This document shows, piece after piece, positions 47,935-62,000 of a stretch of DNA of 64,000 nt. The notes beneath the pieces are model-generated. The model had not been told where the DNA came from. It ran no database searches and was given only the letters and a program-made list of their open reading frames with translations. Origin of the DNA: Membranipora membranacea. Lineage: Eukaryota; Bryozoa; Gymnolaemata; Cheilostomatida; Membraniporidae. Both the position numbers and the translations under genes were made by a program. The stretch spans positions 3,844,001 to 3,908,000 of the forward strand of contig OU612075.1 of the NCBI GenBank assembly GCA_914767715.1, given 5' to 3'. Every line of letters begins with the position of its first letter. Position 1 is the stretch's first letter.

Positions 47935-49875
47935 TTATGGTTCTTGGTAGAAAACTACCGTGAAAGCTTGAGATGTTGCATAGACCGAGGTCATTTCACC
48001 TCTGGTAGCAGCCCTTGTCATCATGGTAATATTTTCCCGATCGGTGGATGTTTCGTCATAGGCCTGAGCCAGGGTGTTATGTCTTTCCTCATCCGAGAGT
48101 ATTTTCGTTAGCAGACTCAGTCTGTGATTTTTCCTCCTCTGTTGTAAAGACTGGAGGCCAAGTTCGGAGCCAGCCTCAGTGACACTCTCTCTGCCTTTGA
48201 GGCAGCTTATAAATCGCATTGCTCGATTTTGTACCATCTCGAGAGACTCAATGTCTTTATTCAGCGTTGGATCCCAGATCGTGTCAGCGTACTCAAGTAT
48301 GGGACGACACAGACTTGTATATGCCAGGAGGCGGCCTTCCATTAGAGCATCATGTAAGATATGTTTGATGGCTCCAAGTGTCCTGGAAGCCTTCTCCTTC
48401 TTTAGCGTCATATGTTGGTCAAACTAAAGGTCAGATTGCAAAATAACACCAAGGTACTTTGTTTCACTAACCCATTCCATACCTGTGCTCCCTAGTCTAT
48501 AGAGAGGTCTGTAATCTTGATTTCCAAAGGCTTATACATGGCATTTGGTGTCAATAAATGGCATTTTCCATTCAACAGACCATCTGTATATAGCATCTAT
48601 ATTTGACTAAAATCTAGTGGCATCAGCAGGAGTGGAAACTGGTTGGTATAGTAACGTGTCATCAGCGTAGAGGCTTACACTGCAGTCTACTGTAGCTGGG
48701 AGATCATTGAGCTGTAGCTGGTAGATCAAGAACAGTGTTGGGCCGAGAACTGACCCCTGTGGAACTCCAGATGTGACAGCCAATTCTCCAGACTCTTGGC
48801 CCATGACGACAACCCTCTGTCTCCTGTCAGTAAGAAAGTCTTGGATCCAGCTTATAAGCTGGGGATGTAAATCAGGAACTTTTCTGAGCTTTTGCATCAG
48901 GAGGGAATGTGGAACTTTATCAAAAGCTTTCTTGAAGTCCAGTACTACAGCATGTGTAGTTTTTGATGATTCAGCCGCTTTAGCTAGTTCATGGTAGGTG
49001 GCACAGAATTGCGTCTCACAAGACATGCCTCTTCTAAAGCCATGTTGTCTGTTGTGAAGGAAATCATTCAGTTTTTGGTTCAGATAGTGAAGGATGATGT
49101 GTTCCAACATTTTACATGGTATACTTGTGAGGGATATGGGTCGATAGTTGTTTGCTGCATCTTTTTACTACCTTTATCCACTGTGCTGGGAGGCGCCCTG
49201 TTTCTATTGATGCCTGGAAAATGTGTTTGAGGCAGGTTGCTGACATCTTGGTGTCAACAAGCAGATCTGGCTTTCTTATGGCATCAGGGCCAGGGGACTT
49301 TCCGTTCCGCAGATTCTGGATTAAGTTTATCAGTCCTTCAACGGTTATCTCAATGGTATCTTCATTTGTTATCTCTAGTCGTTCGTCTTCTTTAAGTTGC
49401 TGATCTTGGCAAAACTGGTCTTGAAAGTGCCTGTTCAGGAGCTCATCACACTGTACTTCATCATCAATGATGTCACCTCTAGTGTTTACTAACCTCAGGT
49501 GTGTCACACCGTTTGACCTAGAATGTGTTAGGTGTTTATAGAAAGGTTTCGAGTTACCCCTTTCCAGACCAGTGGTTTGCAGATTTTCTCAATCAATGAG
49601 ATGTTCTTTTTTCCTACGTTGGCATTCTTGCTTGCTGATTCGTCTCTCCAAGTTCCTCCACCTCTGATGTTTCTATCCCTTCTGAAAACAGTCTTTGTTG
49701 TGTCTTGAATTATAGATCTGTCCAGGATAGTACAATCCAGATGGGTTTCAGTTAGGCATACGACATTGTAATCAATCAATGACCAATGGAATGACTGTAC
49801 TGTAGAGGCCCTTATTTTTTTACTCTGGATGGCTGCCCAGATGTAATTAATCATTTCAAATTCTTCATACCTCAT
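47935..49875 (-). pseudogene. Decayed non-LTR retrotransposon (jockey/CR1-type LINE)
   Basis: Read on the minus strand in order: an endonuclease remnant with CLTETHLD (near 49750), a stretch with GKSPGPDAI (near 49290), then reverse transcriptase blocks GFRRGMSCETQ, FKKAFDKVPH, GVPQGSVLGP and YADD (49110-48607), then the thumb and downstream region ending near 47935. The blocks lie in different frames and are interrupted by stops, including a TAG just before the downstream block at about 48424. The element is therefore dead, and it is also truncated at the 5' end. It lies intergenically, between the zinc-finger and TTC14 genes. Confidence 0.9.
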
Positions 49876-50382
49876 GTAGTGCAGTCTCTTTTGTTGTGCA
49901 CCTGGCTAATTATGGGATTTGTATTTATTCATGGAAATATCAAGAAGAGTCATGGTTTCTCAGACAAGTTTCTTCAGCTGCTCCCATCTTTTCATCTCCA
50001 GCAAAAACAACAATGTTACTCAACAGTGTTATACTTACCAGCATCATAGACATCTTATTTGTACCATCTATGCGTGACCATTGATACCCCTAGGTCTATT
50101 GATCAAGGTCAAGGTTATTGAGCAAATACTTTTTTCTGAAGAACACACTGTAGGATTTTTTGATGACATTCCTTCGTTCCTTGTGACCAGGGAGAATTCT
50201 CCCTGTTGTGACCCATGTCCCACCACCACCAGCAATGACCATCATCTTCAATATTAGTGAATCTGCAGTATAGCGTTTCTATCCTGGTACTTGAATGTTG
50301 ATGACTGCTGATAACTTGTCAACAATCAATGGATGACTAACTAATGTTTAATTATTAATATTTATTTATTTATTTATTGACT

Positions 50383-50463
50383 TTGAGGTTTTCTAAAAGT
50401 AAAGGTTTATAACTAAAGCAAATTAAAAATAACTTGTTGACCTCACACACACATTAACATAGA
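50383..50463. repeat. Dispersed repeat, copy 2
   Basis: Matches 1673-1752 from gaggttttctaaaag to acattaacatagata with small indels. Preceded here by a run of tttatttatttatt. Confidence 0.65.
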
Positions 50464-51782
50464 TACAAAAAATGACTTGAATAAAAAGATATAAGTGGTA
50501 GGGTGTTACATACTACAAATTAAATGCCCTACCCATGGGATGGTATTCTGGAACAATGTCCAAACCTTATGTATTTATGTCCAAAAACTGAGGCACGCCC
50601 CCCTAGGCGGACTAGGGTGATGTCGTCTTTGATGTAAGTTGATGTAAGGATAATGAAAGCATGGTATCATAAATTGCATGAATAAGACGATGATTATTAT
50701 AGGCCCCTGGGCCCTGCTATTGTTATATATATATTATATAATATATATAATCAAGGAGTAACATGGGAGTTCCTCCTTGATATAAGAATGATATGGCTAT
50801 GTTATATATATATATTAATTAATGATGATACATGAAACCAAGGACTGGAGTAACTTCGCTATTCGCTATTACTCCTTGATGAAACTAATAGGCCTACCTA
50901 CCTACTGGTTTTTGCTTTGCCTCTCTCTATCTATAGGGGGTGGGCCCTTGGTTGGAACCTACATATATGCCAAGTACACCTCATTGGCTTAATAAAGTAA
51001 AGACAATATTGTAAGTCCCTTCCTTTCTTCCCCTGGTCTCACCGGGGTAAGCTTGTCTAGCCAGGCTTGTTATTTAGACTGGGCAGGCTCTCGGGGGTGC
51101 CCAAGCTTCTTGTTATTCTATTGCTATATCATATACTACACTACTATTGCCCATACATGAGAAGATGGCAGACCCAGAAAGCAGGAAGTCTCCGCGGGCG
51201 AACTCCCCACCCGGAGTACCACCCTGCGTCATGCAGTGCGGGTGCAATTTGGCCCTCGTTTATTGCATTTTAAGGCTTAAATTTGAGCGTTCATATTATG
51301 AATGGTGTCATTTTACTTGATTTTACAAACGATATAGTTGTACAATTAGTAATGGTTAAGCAAATATATAGGTTTATGTACTTTTGAAGCAAAAAGTAGC
51401 TTAAAAAATTCTCTGGGAGAAAAAAGCTGAAAAAGGGGAGATAGGGAGGGGGTGAAAAAACCTCTAAAAACTGGGAGCCTCCCTACCAAATAGGGAGACT
51501 TGTCAGGTATGCCATTGCCTTGTCTGCTTTAATGATATTACCAAAATGATAACAGGGCGGTATGTCAACATAATGTCAACCTCCCTACTTGCAGTAGTAC
51601 GAACTACTATTGCTACAAGTAATATTGTTTTCCACGTTAAAGCTATATATTACAGAAAAATTCCAGTTATGTATGGGCAGGAGCCAGTGTTATCCAAAAT
51701 TCATAGTAGAGGGTTTGCTGGTGCAGCCTATGTTGCGTGTTAAGTCTTGTTTTAAGTACTTAGTCAAATCCAACACACTGAC

Positions 51783-51892
51783 AGGTGCTGTATGTTACAT
51801 GTTTTCAATCACTCATTCGGCCCCTACAGCGCCATCTATATTGCTGCTTAGGCCTTTATTGCTGTAAGACATGTCCCATACAGCACCTACAA
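51783..51892. repeat. Short inverted repeat
   Basis: aggtgctgtatg...acatg at the left pairs with catgt...catacagcacct at the right, 110 bp overall. It could be a small hairpin transposon; no target duplication was identified. Confidence 0.5.
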
Positions 51893-52037
51893 CATGTCTT
51901 ACGATACCCATCGCCAACAACGGTTTTTAGCACAGCATTAATTCTTTTAATAGCCAAAATGTTGACACTTATTAGTTGAAGTGAGATAGCCAATGCCAGT
52001 TTATATGGTACTTTCCTGTCAGTACCTATTGGCTACA

Positions 52038-52422
52038 TTAAAGGGCAACCAAGGTTTCAAACAACTTCTCATTGATGGCCATTGATTAATAGCAGATTGC
52101 ACCTTCTGCATGGGGAAAAAGACAAAATATAATTCGGATGATTATTCAGCCAGAATTCTTGTGAAACATTTCTTCCATCAGGCACTCAAACTCAGCTAAA
52201 AGAGAATACCACATAGCAGTTTCCTGTTCCTATTATTATTTAGCCTGTGCTCTATAATTATTACAGCAAAGTCTTGGAACCTCCCCTAAACTGAAGTGTT
52301 ACCCAGCTTAGAGTCAGCAACTACTTTGAGTTTTGCATCGCGTAATGCACAAAGCTGATGCTGCCCAGCACATTATTTCCTACCCATTAATGCATTGCTG
52401 CGAAACCTTGGTTGCCCTTTAA
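52038..52422. mobile_element. piggyBac-like MITE (TTAA target site)
   Basis: TTAA at both ends (52038-52041 and 52419-52422) and perfect 17-bp terminal inverted repeats agggcaaccaaggtttc and gaaaccttggttgccct. About 385 bp and no transposase frame. Confidence 0.85.
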
Positions 52423-52678
52423 AGCTAATAAAGCTGAAGATACGCTCAATTTATCAATCAGTTACAATCAATACATTCTTATCTATCCTTCCTGTTTTGG
52501 TATGTATGGATTGACGCCAAAAAATTGAGTGGAAGGACTTAGTAAAAAAATAGAAAGCCAATCATGGCATCTGAGGCTTGGAAACAAGTCAACAAAATGG
52601 AATTTATAAAACCGCCAGCAAAGTAAAACATTTCTTTGGGCTTTTACAAATTTGTCTTGTCTTGTCATTGTTGCAAGA

Positions 52679-52793
52679 ACCAGTACCAGTACAAGCACCA
52701 GTACCAGTACCTGTCCCACCAAGAGAGTGGCACGCTACCATAATCATACCAGTACCTTTCCCACCAAGAGAGTGACACGCTACCATAATCATC
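52679..52793. repeat. ccagta hexamer run and duplicated 45-bp unit
   Basis: A run of ccagta/ccagtacc hexamers is followed by two copies of a ~45-bp unit of the type cccaccaagagagtg then gcacgctaccataatcat. ORFs on both strands across it are artefacts. Confidence 0.85.
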
Positions 52794-53084
52794 TATTGAA
52801 ATTGGAAAAAGTGCGTTGTCAATATGCATCGGTGCCCCAACAGTACTTAAATTAATGAACCAACTCCTTGTTGAAACAGTTTTGTGCATCTTATATATCA
52901 TTGTTTTAATTACATTTCATGGTTATCCGCTACCCTCCTAGAAACAAGAACCTTACCTCCCACCCCCAAAAGTGATGTCTGATCTTGATTGGTTGGACTT
53001 TCAACATGAAAAAACTAATATAATTGAGTTTTGACTTGCAACATTTATGTGTTCTATAAAAATCTATTGTGTTTTATATTAGAT

Positions 53085-56000
53085 ATGGATCCTCGTCGAC
53101 CGTTAGCTCCCCCAGGTGTCAACCTTGATACTCGAATGTTTTATAAAAGTCAAGATTACACGCCAAACGACAGATCAAACGTTCACCCATCTACGTCATC
53201 TTATCCGGGTGGTCGTGTGCCTGGAGATGCTGATGAACAACTTTACTCGTATAATTATACTACCCCTCCTCTCTCTGCTTCGCCTGCTTCTACTGTCTTG
53301 TCACCTTCATCAGCATATCATCGTCGTACAGTAGTACCACCAGGTGTGGGAGGAAAGCCCAGCGGCCTTGTTCAACCAGAACAAAAGAAGGACCTTCTTT
53401 ATTTTTCTCCCTCAGCGCCAGACTCTAATCTGTAAGTCTTCAAACAATATTGCATAACTTTAATGTTACCAAAACTTTTGCATCAGTGGATAGTTCATTG
53501 CAATCAGGCAATTCTCAATACTTCAGCATGATTGTCTTGATGAGTTAACCAATGTTTACAAATCCTTGGTTAGAAGGTTTAGCATAATGTTCTCAGCTCA
53601 AGTCATACACATTTACCTTTCGCTGTCAAGACCATTTTGCTTAAAGTTTTTTCCATCAAGAAGCTGTGATTATTCCATTTTATGAGAATATAATTGCTTT
53701 GGCAATGCAGTAATTTATTATCCACAACACAGCAATTTTGGAAGTTTCCAATCAGAATACTCTGCTGGGAGGAACCAGTGTTTTATTTATCTCTGTTCAT
53801 GTGTAACGGTACTCCTATCTTCGCAGTGAGATGGACAAACTCATCAAATCATTCAAAGTACTGAAAGGTGGTTTGTTGGAGAAGATGGCTTCAACATTCA
53901 AAGATTTACCAGATCGAAGAAACATTAAACTATTTTCTAGTGGTGAGTATATTTCTGTGTGTAATTCAAAATGTATGAAGCTCATGATACGGCCTCATCA
54001 CAAATCTGATTATATTAGTGTCATGAATGAACACAGAGGCTTGTCATATCCTGTGTTTGCATGACACACTTTTTTCAATCAAATCTGACGCTAGAGCTGT
54101 TGGGTCCAAAAAAATTCATGTTTTTAGCTCTCATTCACCAAACAATCCCATCTGTATCTAATTTACAGTTCACTCATCTTATAATTCTAGTGACTGATTA
54201 TTCTAATGTTGTGGTAATAGTTCTGATGGATGATTTTACATGGCCTCACTCTTATATTGCCTATGATGATTGTAGATGATTTCATGCCTCCTCTCGACTC
54301 TATGATGATGTTGAGGAGTAATAGATTACAGAGAGATAGATTTTATGATGAGGTTGTGATAGGCGACGTGTTCTGCTGCTCTGTGATATCAGTTAGTGAT
54401 ACCTCGGGCCTTCAGCTCGCTCTACTATGCTATGCATGTAAGAGAAGCCGAGAGATAGATCAGCTAAAGATCACCGCTCACTGCTCCAGTCGGGATATAC
54501 CTGAGTTATTATATGGACAATGTAAGGAGGTCTCTAATCTATATAGTGTCAAGGACAAGGTCACAGGTATGTAGAGTGCATCGTGTACCGAGCTCTCTCA
54601 TTAGCTCACTTAGTACGATGGGTGTGGTTTGGATGGAATCGTGAAGTAAATGAGACTTAAAAGCAAACAGCAACATAGATACAAGGCAGGGCCAGTTTTG
54701 CTCAAGTTTCAGAAATTTGGGGTTTTTGAATCGTGCTCAAACCTTGTGGGTGTGCTGCTACTCGTCTTCCAATCAATTTGCCTCTCTCTACTGCTATGAG
54801 AGAGTGCCATATATATGACATTGTGTTAATGTAGGTGTATAATGGTATATGCATAGACTTAATATACTAAAGCCTGGTACCCATCAACTGCATAACTGTC
54901 CCAGGAACTCATCTGCGATCATGCACGACCACTTGTGCATTGCTGTGATTGGTGGGTACAAAATACACAGAGATCGTGCGTTTACAAATACCTTTGCACG
55001 AAAGTAGAATTGATTCTACTTTCGTGCGATATGTTGTGCGATATGTTGCGCTGCATTTTGTGGTACCCACAAATTCTTTAATGATTGCCAGTGCAAAATC
55101 TTAGAAATTCCTGAGATTAAAAAAGCACATTGGTGGGTACAAGGCTTTAGTATATGGGTATATGCTATTCTTCTATATAGGCGTTGTGATAGGATTGAGC
55201 TCTAACAGTGAGAAGATACAGATATCACTACTGAAGAGAGACTTACCGCGTTCACTGGAGCATGTCATCCAGCTGGTGCGTTATATTTTCATACTGTCAA
55301 TCCAAAGTCAGTACAAATTTTCAAATGTTGCACAGATTTGAATAGAATCACCATAGACAAATGTTTTGTCTATGAGAATCACTTATTGAGTGTCCCATTG
55401 ACGCTGATAGATATTTGACAGCGACTCCTGTTATGGTATTGTGTAAATTTATAGTGTGAGCTATTAAAATATTCAACATATTGAAATGCGGAAGGTCAGC
55501 CACTTTAGTATCAATTACTGTGACTGGAATTAAAGCAAAGTATGCTTGATAACCCTTATTTACCATTGTTGCCCATATGAAAGTGCAAAATCTCTCATAG
55601 AATTAATGTATTGACAGATAAGTTTGAAAAATGTTTCCATCATTTTTGATAATCATTGAAGGTTAGTACATGGTGAGACTGATTGTATATTATACATTGT
55701 AAATATTATATACAGGGTATTATACGGTCTGAGGAACTGCCCCCAGCCTATAAGACTATGTGTATGAGTGATGACATGAGTTATAGAGATATGTTACTCT
55801 CTGAGAGGCTATTTCAGAGTGCTGGAGCTGTATCCAGACTATGTAACAATCTCAATATCAGTACTCGTATTGAGAGAAGTACACTTCATCCATCAGTTAC
55901 CAGGTTTGTTGTCTCTTATCACACTCACAGACATAATATAAATAGGTAATCCTAGCGAGAAAAAGAGAAGACACGCTGACATGGTTAATAAAATGCACCC

Positions 56001-59000
56001 GTGGTAAAATAGGTTGATGGGAAATTGAGTAGTGGTGAAATGGCTGTGGTAAATTTTCTGTAAACCTCTGCTTTTATTTCAATCAGTCTCCTTGTCATAA
56101 CATAAGTATAAGCGTCGATTGTTTTCCTATTTCTGCTGAAACTTGTATAAATAATGGCTAACGGTTTATTAGACAGTGGCCTGATGATCAGTGGCCTTTT
56201 GGGTAGTCTAAGTGCTCAGACTCCAAGGCGCAGGGAGTTTCTTGCGCAAGCTATCAAACTTGCGCAAGTAACTCCCTGCGCCTTGGAGTCTGAGCACTTA
56301 GACTACCTTTTGGGTGATTATCATACGACACCAATCATGGTTATTCATCATGATTTCTTCGTTTTTAGTAAAATAAGAGTATGTGTGTCAAATCTTGTGA
56401 GCAACTGAAATTTGTTTTTTTCTATTCCAGAATTGTTATTGCGGATCAAGAGAAAGCAATATCACTACGTAAGCAGCAGTCTCGGATACATGCGCTTCAT
56501 AGGTTTGTATGATTAGGGGTACATTGTGTTGACATGGCATAAATGTTGTTTATTCTTACTGATGCATCATTCTTTAGTTTGTCAGGGAGATCCCAATCAT
56601 CCCTATTTACAGTTCTGCTCATAGGTATAGCAATACATTCTAGTAAATTATCCATGACTATGATATTAATATTCTATTGTAGTGTGGTTCAGGGTGTGAA
56701 GCTGTATAAAGAAGGTAAACAGATGGAGGCTATGTCTTGTTATAATAAAGCTCTAGATATTGACCCAGATAATGTAGAAGCATTGGTAGCCAGAGGCGCT
56801 ATGTAAGTATGTCACTGTGTGTGGTCTGTACAGTTCATGTCACCTGTTTAAGCTATTTTCATTGAGTCACATTGTGTTAAGGCCGATGTCATATTATGCC
56901 TGTTTGTTGTTTTGTAGGTGGGTGGGCTTTGTGTAGCTCTGTATGCATTTACGATATGATATATGCATTGAATTCCATATCTGGAATAGCATCATTAGCT
57001 TTCTTTTGCAAAACAAAGGGCTTGCAAAAATAGCCAGTCCCTAGTAGCAATCTAGAAATGCCCTAATCATCGTCACTGTAGGGGTATAATTACTGTTTGC
57101 AATTTTGTAAACAAGACAATTTCTCAGGCTAATTATTCATGCTACTAGGGACAGCCAATCAGATAACAGTCAGATGGGTCCCTGTATTTAGTGTCCTAAC
57201 CGTATAACGGTATGATACTATTTCCATTCTAAGAGAAGAATCTAATTCAGTGGATATATGTCACTAATCAAGTTTGATCCGGTTTGCCTGTATTCGGTTT
57301 GCTTCCCTCCCACCCATCCTATTCCACTGATAAGCCTCTGATCGAAGGGGAAAGGAATGCAGGCTAACTGGGTCAAACATGGTCTAATATGTTACTACCA
57401 TAAGCTATTCTAATGGTTACTACAATCATAGAGGGGTATGAGCCTCAGTATCTTTCTTCTCAAGTATAGGCATTCATAACAACTTGGGACGTGCCTTTTT
57501 CAATGCTTGTTTTTTAGTTTTTTATTATTTCTTGAACCTGTTCGTCCCAATCTAAGAAACCAATTTAATATGTAGCCAAATCTGTATATGTTTTATCATT
57601 TTCTTCAAGCACGTTTGATTAGCTGAGTTCCTTTATATGCAACTGGCTCAGTTCTGTCATGATGATCAATAGTATATACAAATGCAGTGAGATTCTAAAG
57701 CTGCTTTTAAACTGAAATTTAATTTGAAAGATTTTTCAAAAAAAAAGATTTTTTATTCAAATTTTTCTTTTATATAAGCTTTGCTTCCAATGATAGCTTT
57801 TATAAATGAAAAATCTGACGGAAAATCTATCCACCTATTTTCAGTATTAATTCAGCTAAACCCTTCGCCATTAGAATATCTTGTGGACAAGATATATAAC
57901 ATGCACCAGATATATAACATGCACCAGATATATAACATGCACCAGGTATATATAATATATATATATATATAACATGCACCATGGAAATTTGAGATGAAAT
58001 AAAAAGAACAAGACAGCATGTTGCGCATGTTGCTCTGCTCGCCTGTTGGTAACCACTGACTCTGCTGTATTAGCTAAGATTGCTCATCACTTAACTCTCA
58101 CTTCAGGTACGCTAATAATGAGAGTTACAGTAGAGCGCTGGACGACTTTAGATTAGCTCTCAAGGTTAATCCCTCACATCAGAATGCCACAGACTATACA
58201 GTACAGACTCTGCTAGCCTACGCGAGAGAGTAAGTGTCACCTTACAAACAATAATGCTCTCACACAATTTGGTGTCAATGACATATACATGGATCAGAAT
58301 GTTTCAAAAGAGTAGATTTTAATTGATTCCAACAAGGAGTCGGCGAAATTAAACTTCATGATTGAAAGCCCCATGCAAAGCCTCGTATACTGACATGTGA
58401 TAAATTTTGGTTTTACTGTTATTCCTCAGCCTCTGGTAACATCATAAACTTTTTGTAAATACTTTGCGGCATGTTTCACTGTAATAATGATATCTGCTTG
58501 TGTGTCTTAGTTCACTATATGACAACCCTATACTTTGGATTATGGTCTCTAATCCTTGGACTGTTTTTACAGTTTAGAAGATGCTGAGAATACACAGTCA
58601 GCGATTAAATGCTACAGAGATATATTACAGCTTGTCCCTAACCACAGCACAGCCAAACAATGTATACAAACTCTAACAGTGTCTGTAGACGGCGGGGGAG
58701 GTAACTCTACAGCAGAGCAGGAGTCTGTAGTGAGCTCCACTAGGTATGTATCTGCAGTAATTTGACTGTATTATCTATTACTTAACGATGGCAGCTTCTG
58801 CTGCCTAGGTGTGTATATATGTATAACGGAGGTTGCAACCTCAGTGGATCCTCAATGAGTTTTCTATATACTCATCAATCCTCTGAGGATCAGCTGAGGC
58901 TCACATGTTAGTAATGTGATGACACGCAAACCGCTCTGCACTCTGAGGTTTCGACCGCTGATCAAACCTCTGAGGATCAGCTGAAGCTGCTGTCAGCATA

Positions 59001-62000
59001 TATGTTAACAATGGTTAGGATGTGCAAACCTCTGAGGTTACAACCGCTAAGTGTGTTTTGAGCATATTAATACTAAAACCCAGATTTTGGTCAGACCCTG
59101 ATGGTATCTCAGCTCACATAAGTAAATCAAACTGATAGGTCTATATTATACCGATTGGGAATATCAGTGTTCACTTCCAACCAGATGTATAAACAGCATC
59201 ATCACTCCTGCATATAAATGAGGCTAACTATACAAGTATTTTGTGTTATATGTGTTGATTTATTTTCTCAGGCCTGATACAACAAGCCCAGTGTTCTTAT
59301 CTGGAAAAAGTCCGATTACTGATGGGAGACATGAGTACAGGTCGGCGGGCCCCTCTCACCGTGAGGATAGTGAGAGAAGAGACTCGGGCTACAAGCGTAG
59401 TATGGAGCGGAGACGCCGTAGTATCATGTCTGATAATAGCAGACCTGTATCTGGTATGTAAAGTTCAGTTTTGTAAATATACATAAAATTTTGTATAAAT
59501 ATAATCTGATGACCTGTACGCTAATGTTACAAATTATGGAGTTATCAACTCTCTGAGGTCAAAGTTCAATAAGTGCACAACTCCAATTTAGAGAGTATTT
59601 TTAGCCTTACTATCCAGGGAGTTTTAGATCAGATTCTGTATTCTCTCATCCCTCTTGTGCAATAAGGGGTTAGATAATGATTTAATTCACTCCTGCTTTA
59701 GTCATCGCCAAACCTACCAATTTGGTACAAAAGACAAACAAGTATATAAAAAAATATTCCAGGATAAATGAGCTCTTATGGTCTAAACACACTGACAGAG
59801 GTTGCAACTTTAGCGGATCCTCAATGAGTTTTTTATATACTCATTAATCCTCTGAGGATCCGCCGAGGCTTATATGTTAGTAATGTGACGTAATGCAAAC
59901 TGGTCTGCAGTCTGAGGTTGCAACCGCTGATCAAACCTCTGAGGATCAGCTGAGGCTACTGTCAGCATATACGGTAACAATGGTGAAGTTGTGCAAACCT
60001 CTGAGGTTACAACCGCTAATTGTGTTTTGACCATATGGGTTACTCATTTTGATAGTTGTATCAGTAGCTGTCATATAAACTCTCTTATCTCATGTTTAGA
60101 AAGTCGGCGAGTCAGTTCTGAGTATAAACATCACCATAACAGAGAGAGAAAATCAACAAGTCCACCACCAGCAAACAGAAGTCCCAGTGGATTATCTAGC
60201 CTAACGAGCCCTACACAAACAACACATAGAGGTAAACCTCTCCTCTTATCATACATATGTACCTACTCCATATCTGATACTGTCAGCTTATATAGAAGTA
60301 GTCTGATTTTGTGTGTACTGTCTTTACTGACTTTTTTGTTAACACAGGGAAGAATGAGAGTTGGCAGGAGAGGGGTGATGGTAATCAGAGCTCATCTAAA
60401 AATAGAAAGAGACGGAGAAGTACATCAGTCACCAGTAGATCCCTCTATAAGACCTCAAGGTCAGACAGGAGAAGCTCTTCTGCCAGTAGTGATATATTAG
60501 ATGTTACTCCAGCCCAGAAGAGACGGCGTCGCAGCTACTCCAGATCTGTCTCCCCTCCTCCATCTCCTCAGAGAAGTTCTCACCGAGATAGATCTCTCAT
60601 AAAGCAGACTGATGATAATCACTCACATGAGAGAAGAGAAAGCTCTGTGCACTCCGATGAGAACATTTATGAACAAAATACAGAGAAGCGAGTCCGTCAG
60701 CAACACAGACCATCTCACTCTAATAGGTCAGCTTCAAGATCCCCATCTCAACAGAGTGATGTCGGTAAGTCCCACTCAGCACTACACTTATCACGACGGA
60801 GCTCATCTAATAAGGGTTATCCACCCAATAAACAAAGATCAAGCAGCAGGTCAAGGTCAATGTCACCTAATCTATCTCCTAGTGAGTATGACCGATCTCG
60901 ATCTGACAACAAGAAAGTCCAGAGTAATAAACATAGAGCCAGGACAAGGGCTAGTCACTCTCCTCATAAGATTAGGTCTGGAGAGAGATCACCCTCTATA
61001 AGTCGCTCTACATCGAGAGAGTCTGAATCGGATTATCCATCACGAGGTAATAAATCAGTTCAGCGTCATGAGGATGAAAATCTGAAATGGGGAACAATGC
61101 GCCACAGCAGTACGACATCTCAAGACCTGCATCGGCAGAGTCTTTCTCCTCCTCGTCGATCTACAGTTAGGCTACATAGCTATTCTCCGATTGAAGACAA
61201 GTTGCGTGAAGGGGAGAGACATAGAAAAAGATCAGTGTCTAGTAAAAGCAGAGAGCTTTCACAGAATATGTCACATGAGGAAAGCAGTAAATCTCCATCC
61301 AAACAAGCAAGCCAGCGTTCTACATCACAGTCTCTGTATCGTCGCTCCAGATCACCTGACTGCTATTCCTCAAAATCAAAGTATGTACTGCTAACATATT
61401 TGCTGTTTATCATCAACATTCATAAGTTTATGCTGTTCATTATAAAATTTAGTTAGCCAGTATTTTTAATACGACTCAACTAAGAGTAAGCCAATTGATC
61501 TATGTGCAATGTAGGATATATACTATATACATGTATGTCCATATGATGTGTCCTTATGTAGAAGAAGCATACAGAACATTATTTAGAACAGGGCTAGCTC
61601 CAGAACATCTGTACATGAGTGTGGCTACCCTATCTATAAGTTTTCAGCTGTTGGTTCGTGAAATATTTAATTAATCAAAGAAAACCCTGCATTGATTTCT
61701 TATTTGACAGGAGTGGGGCAACCACAGGTGGTTTAGACAGGTATGGATTATCTAAAACAGATAGAGCTGCTCCTAGCATCGATATATTCAGTCAGCTAGA
61801 TAAAGCAGATGATCTTGGGCCACCTGCAAACAAAATACCAGCAACAGTATCAAGGAACAGTGCAGCTTCTACAGCATTCCTACCTTATTGTCTTACTACT
61901 GACCCTGCTGCTATAAAGAAGCATATAGTTAAACCTTTAACTGTTAAGGTACGCAGATTGTGGTTGGTTGGTTTATTTTGTCACAAACATTAGGTATGCT

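Larger units (their letters stand above)
49876..53084. other. Repeat-rich spacer upstream of TTC14
   Basis: No supported exon apart from a possible 5' leader of TTC14. It contains the dispersed repeat at 50383, palindromes near 50751-50880, a single arm of the tagcctgtc motif near 51050, an inverted pair at 51783-51892, a piggyBac-like MITE at 52038-52422 and a tandem repeat at 52679-52793. An acceptor directly before the TTC14 ATG (53082) implies an unlocated upstream leader exon. Confidence 0.6.
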
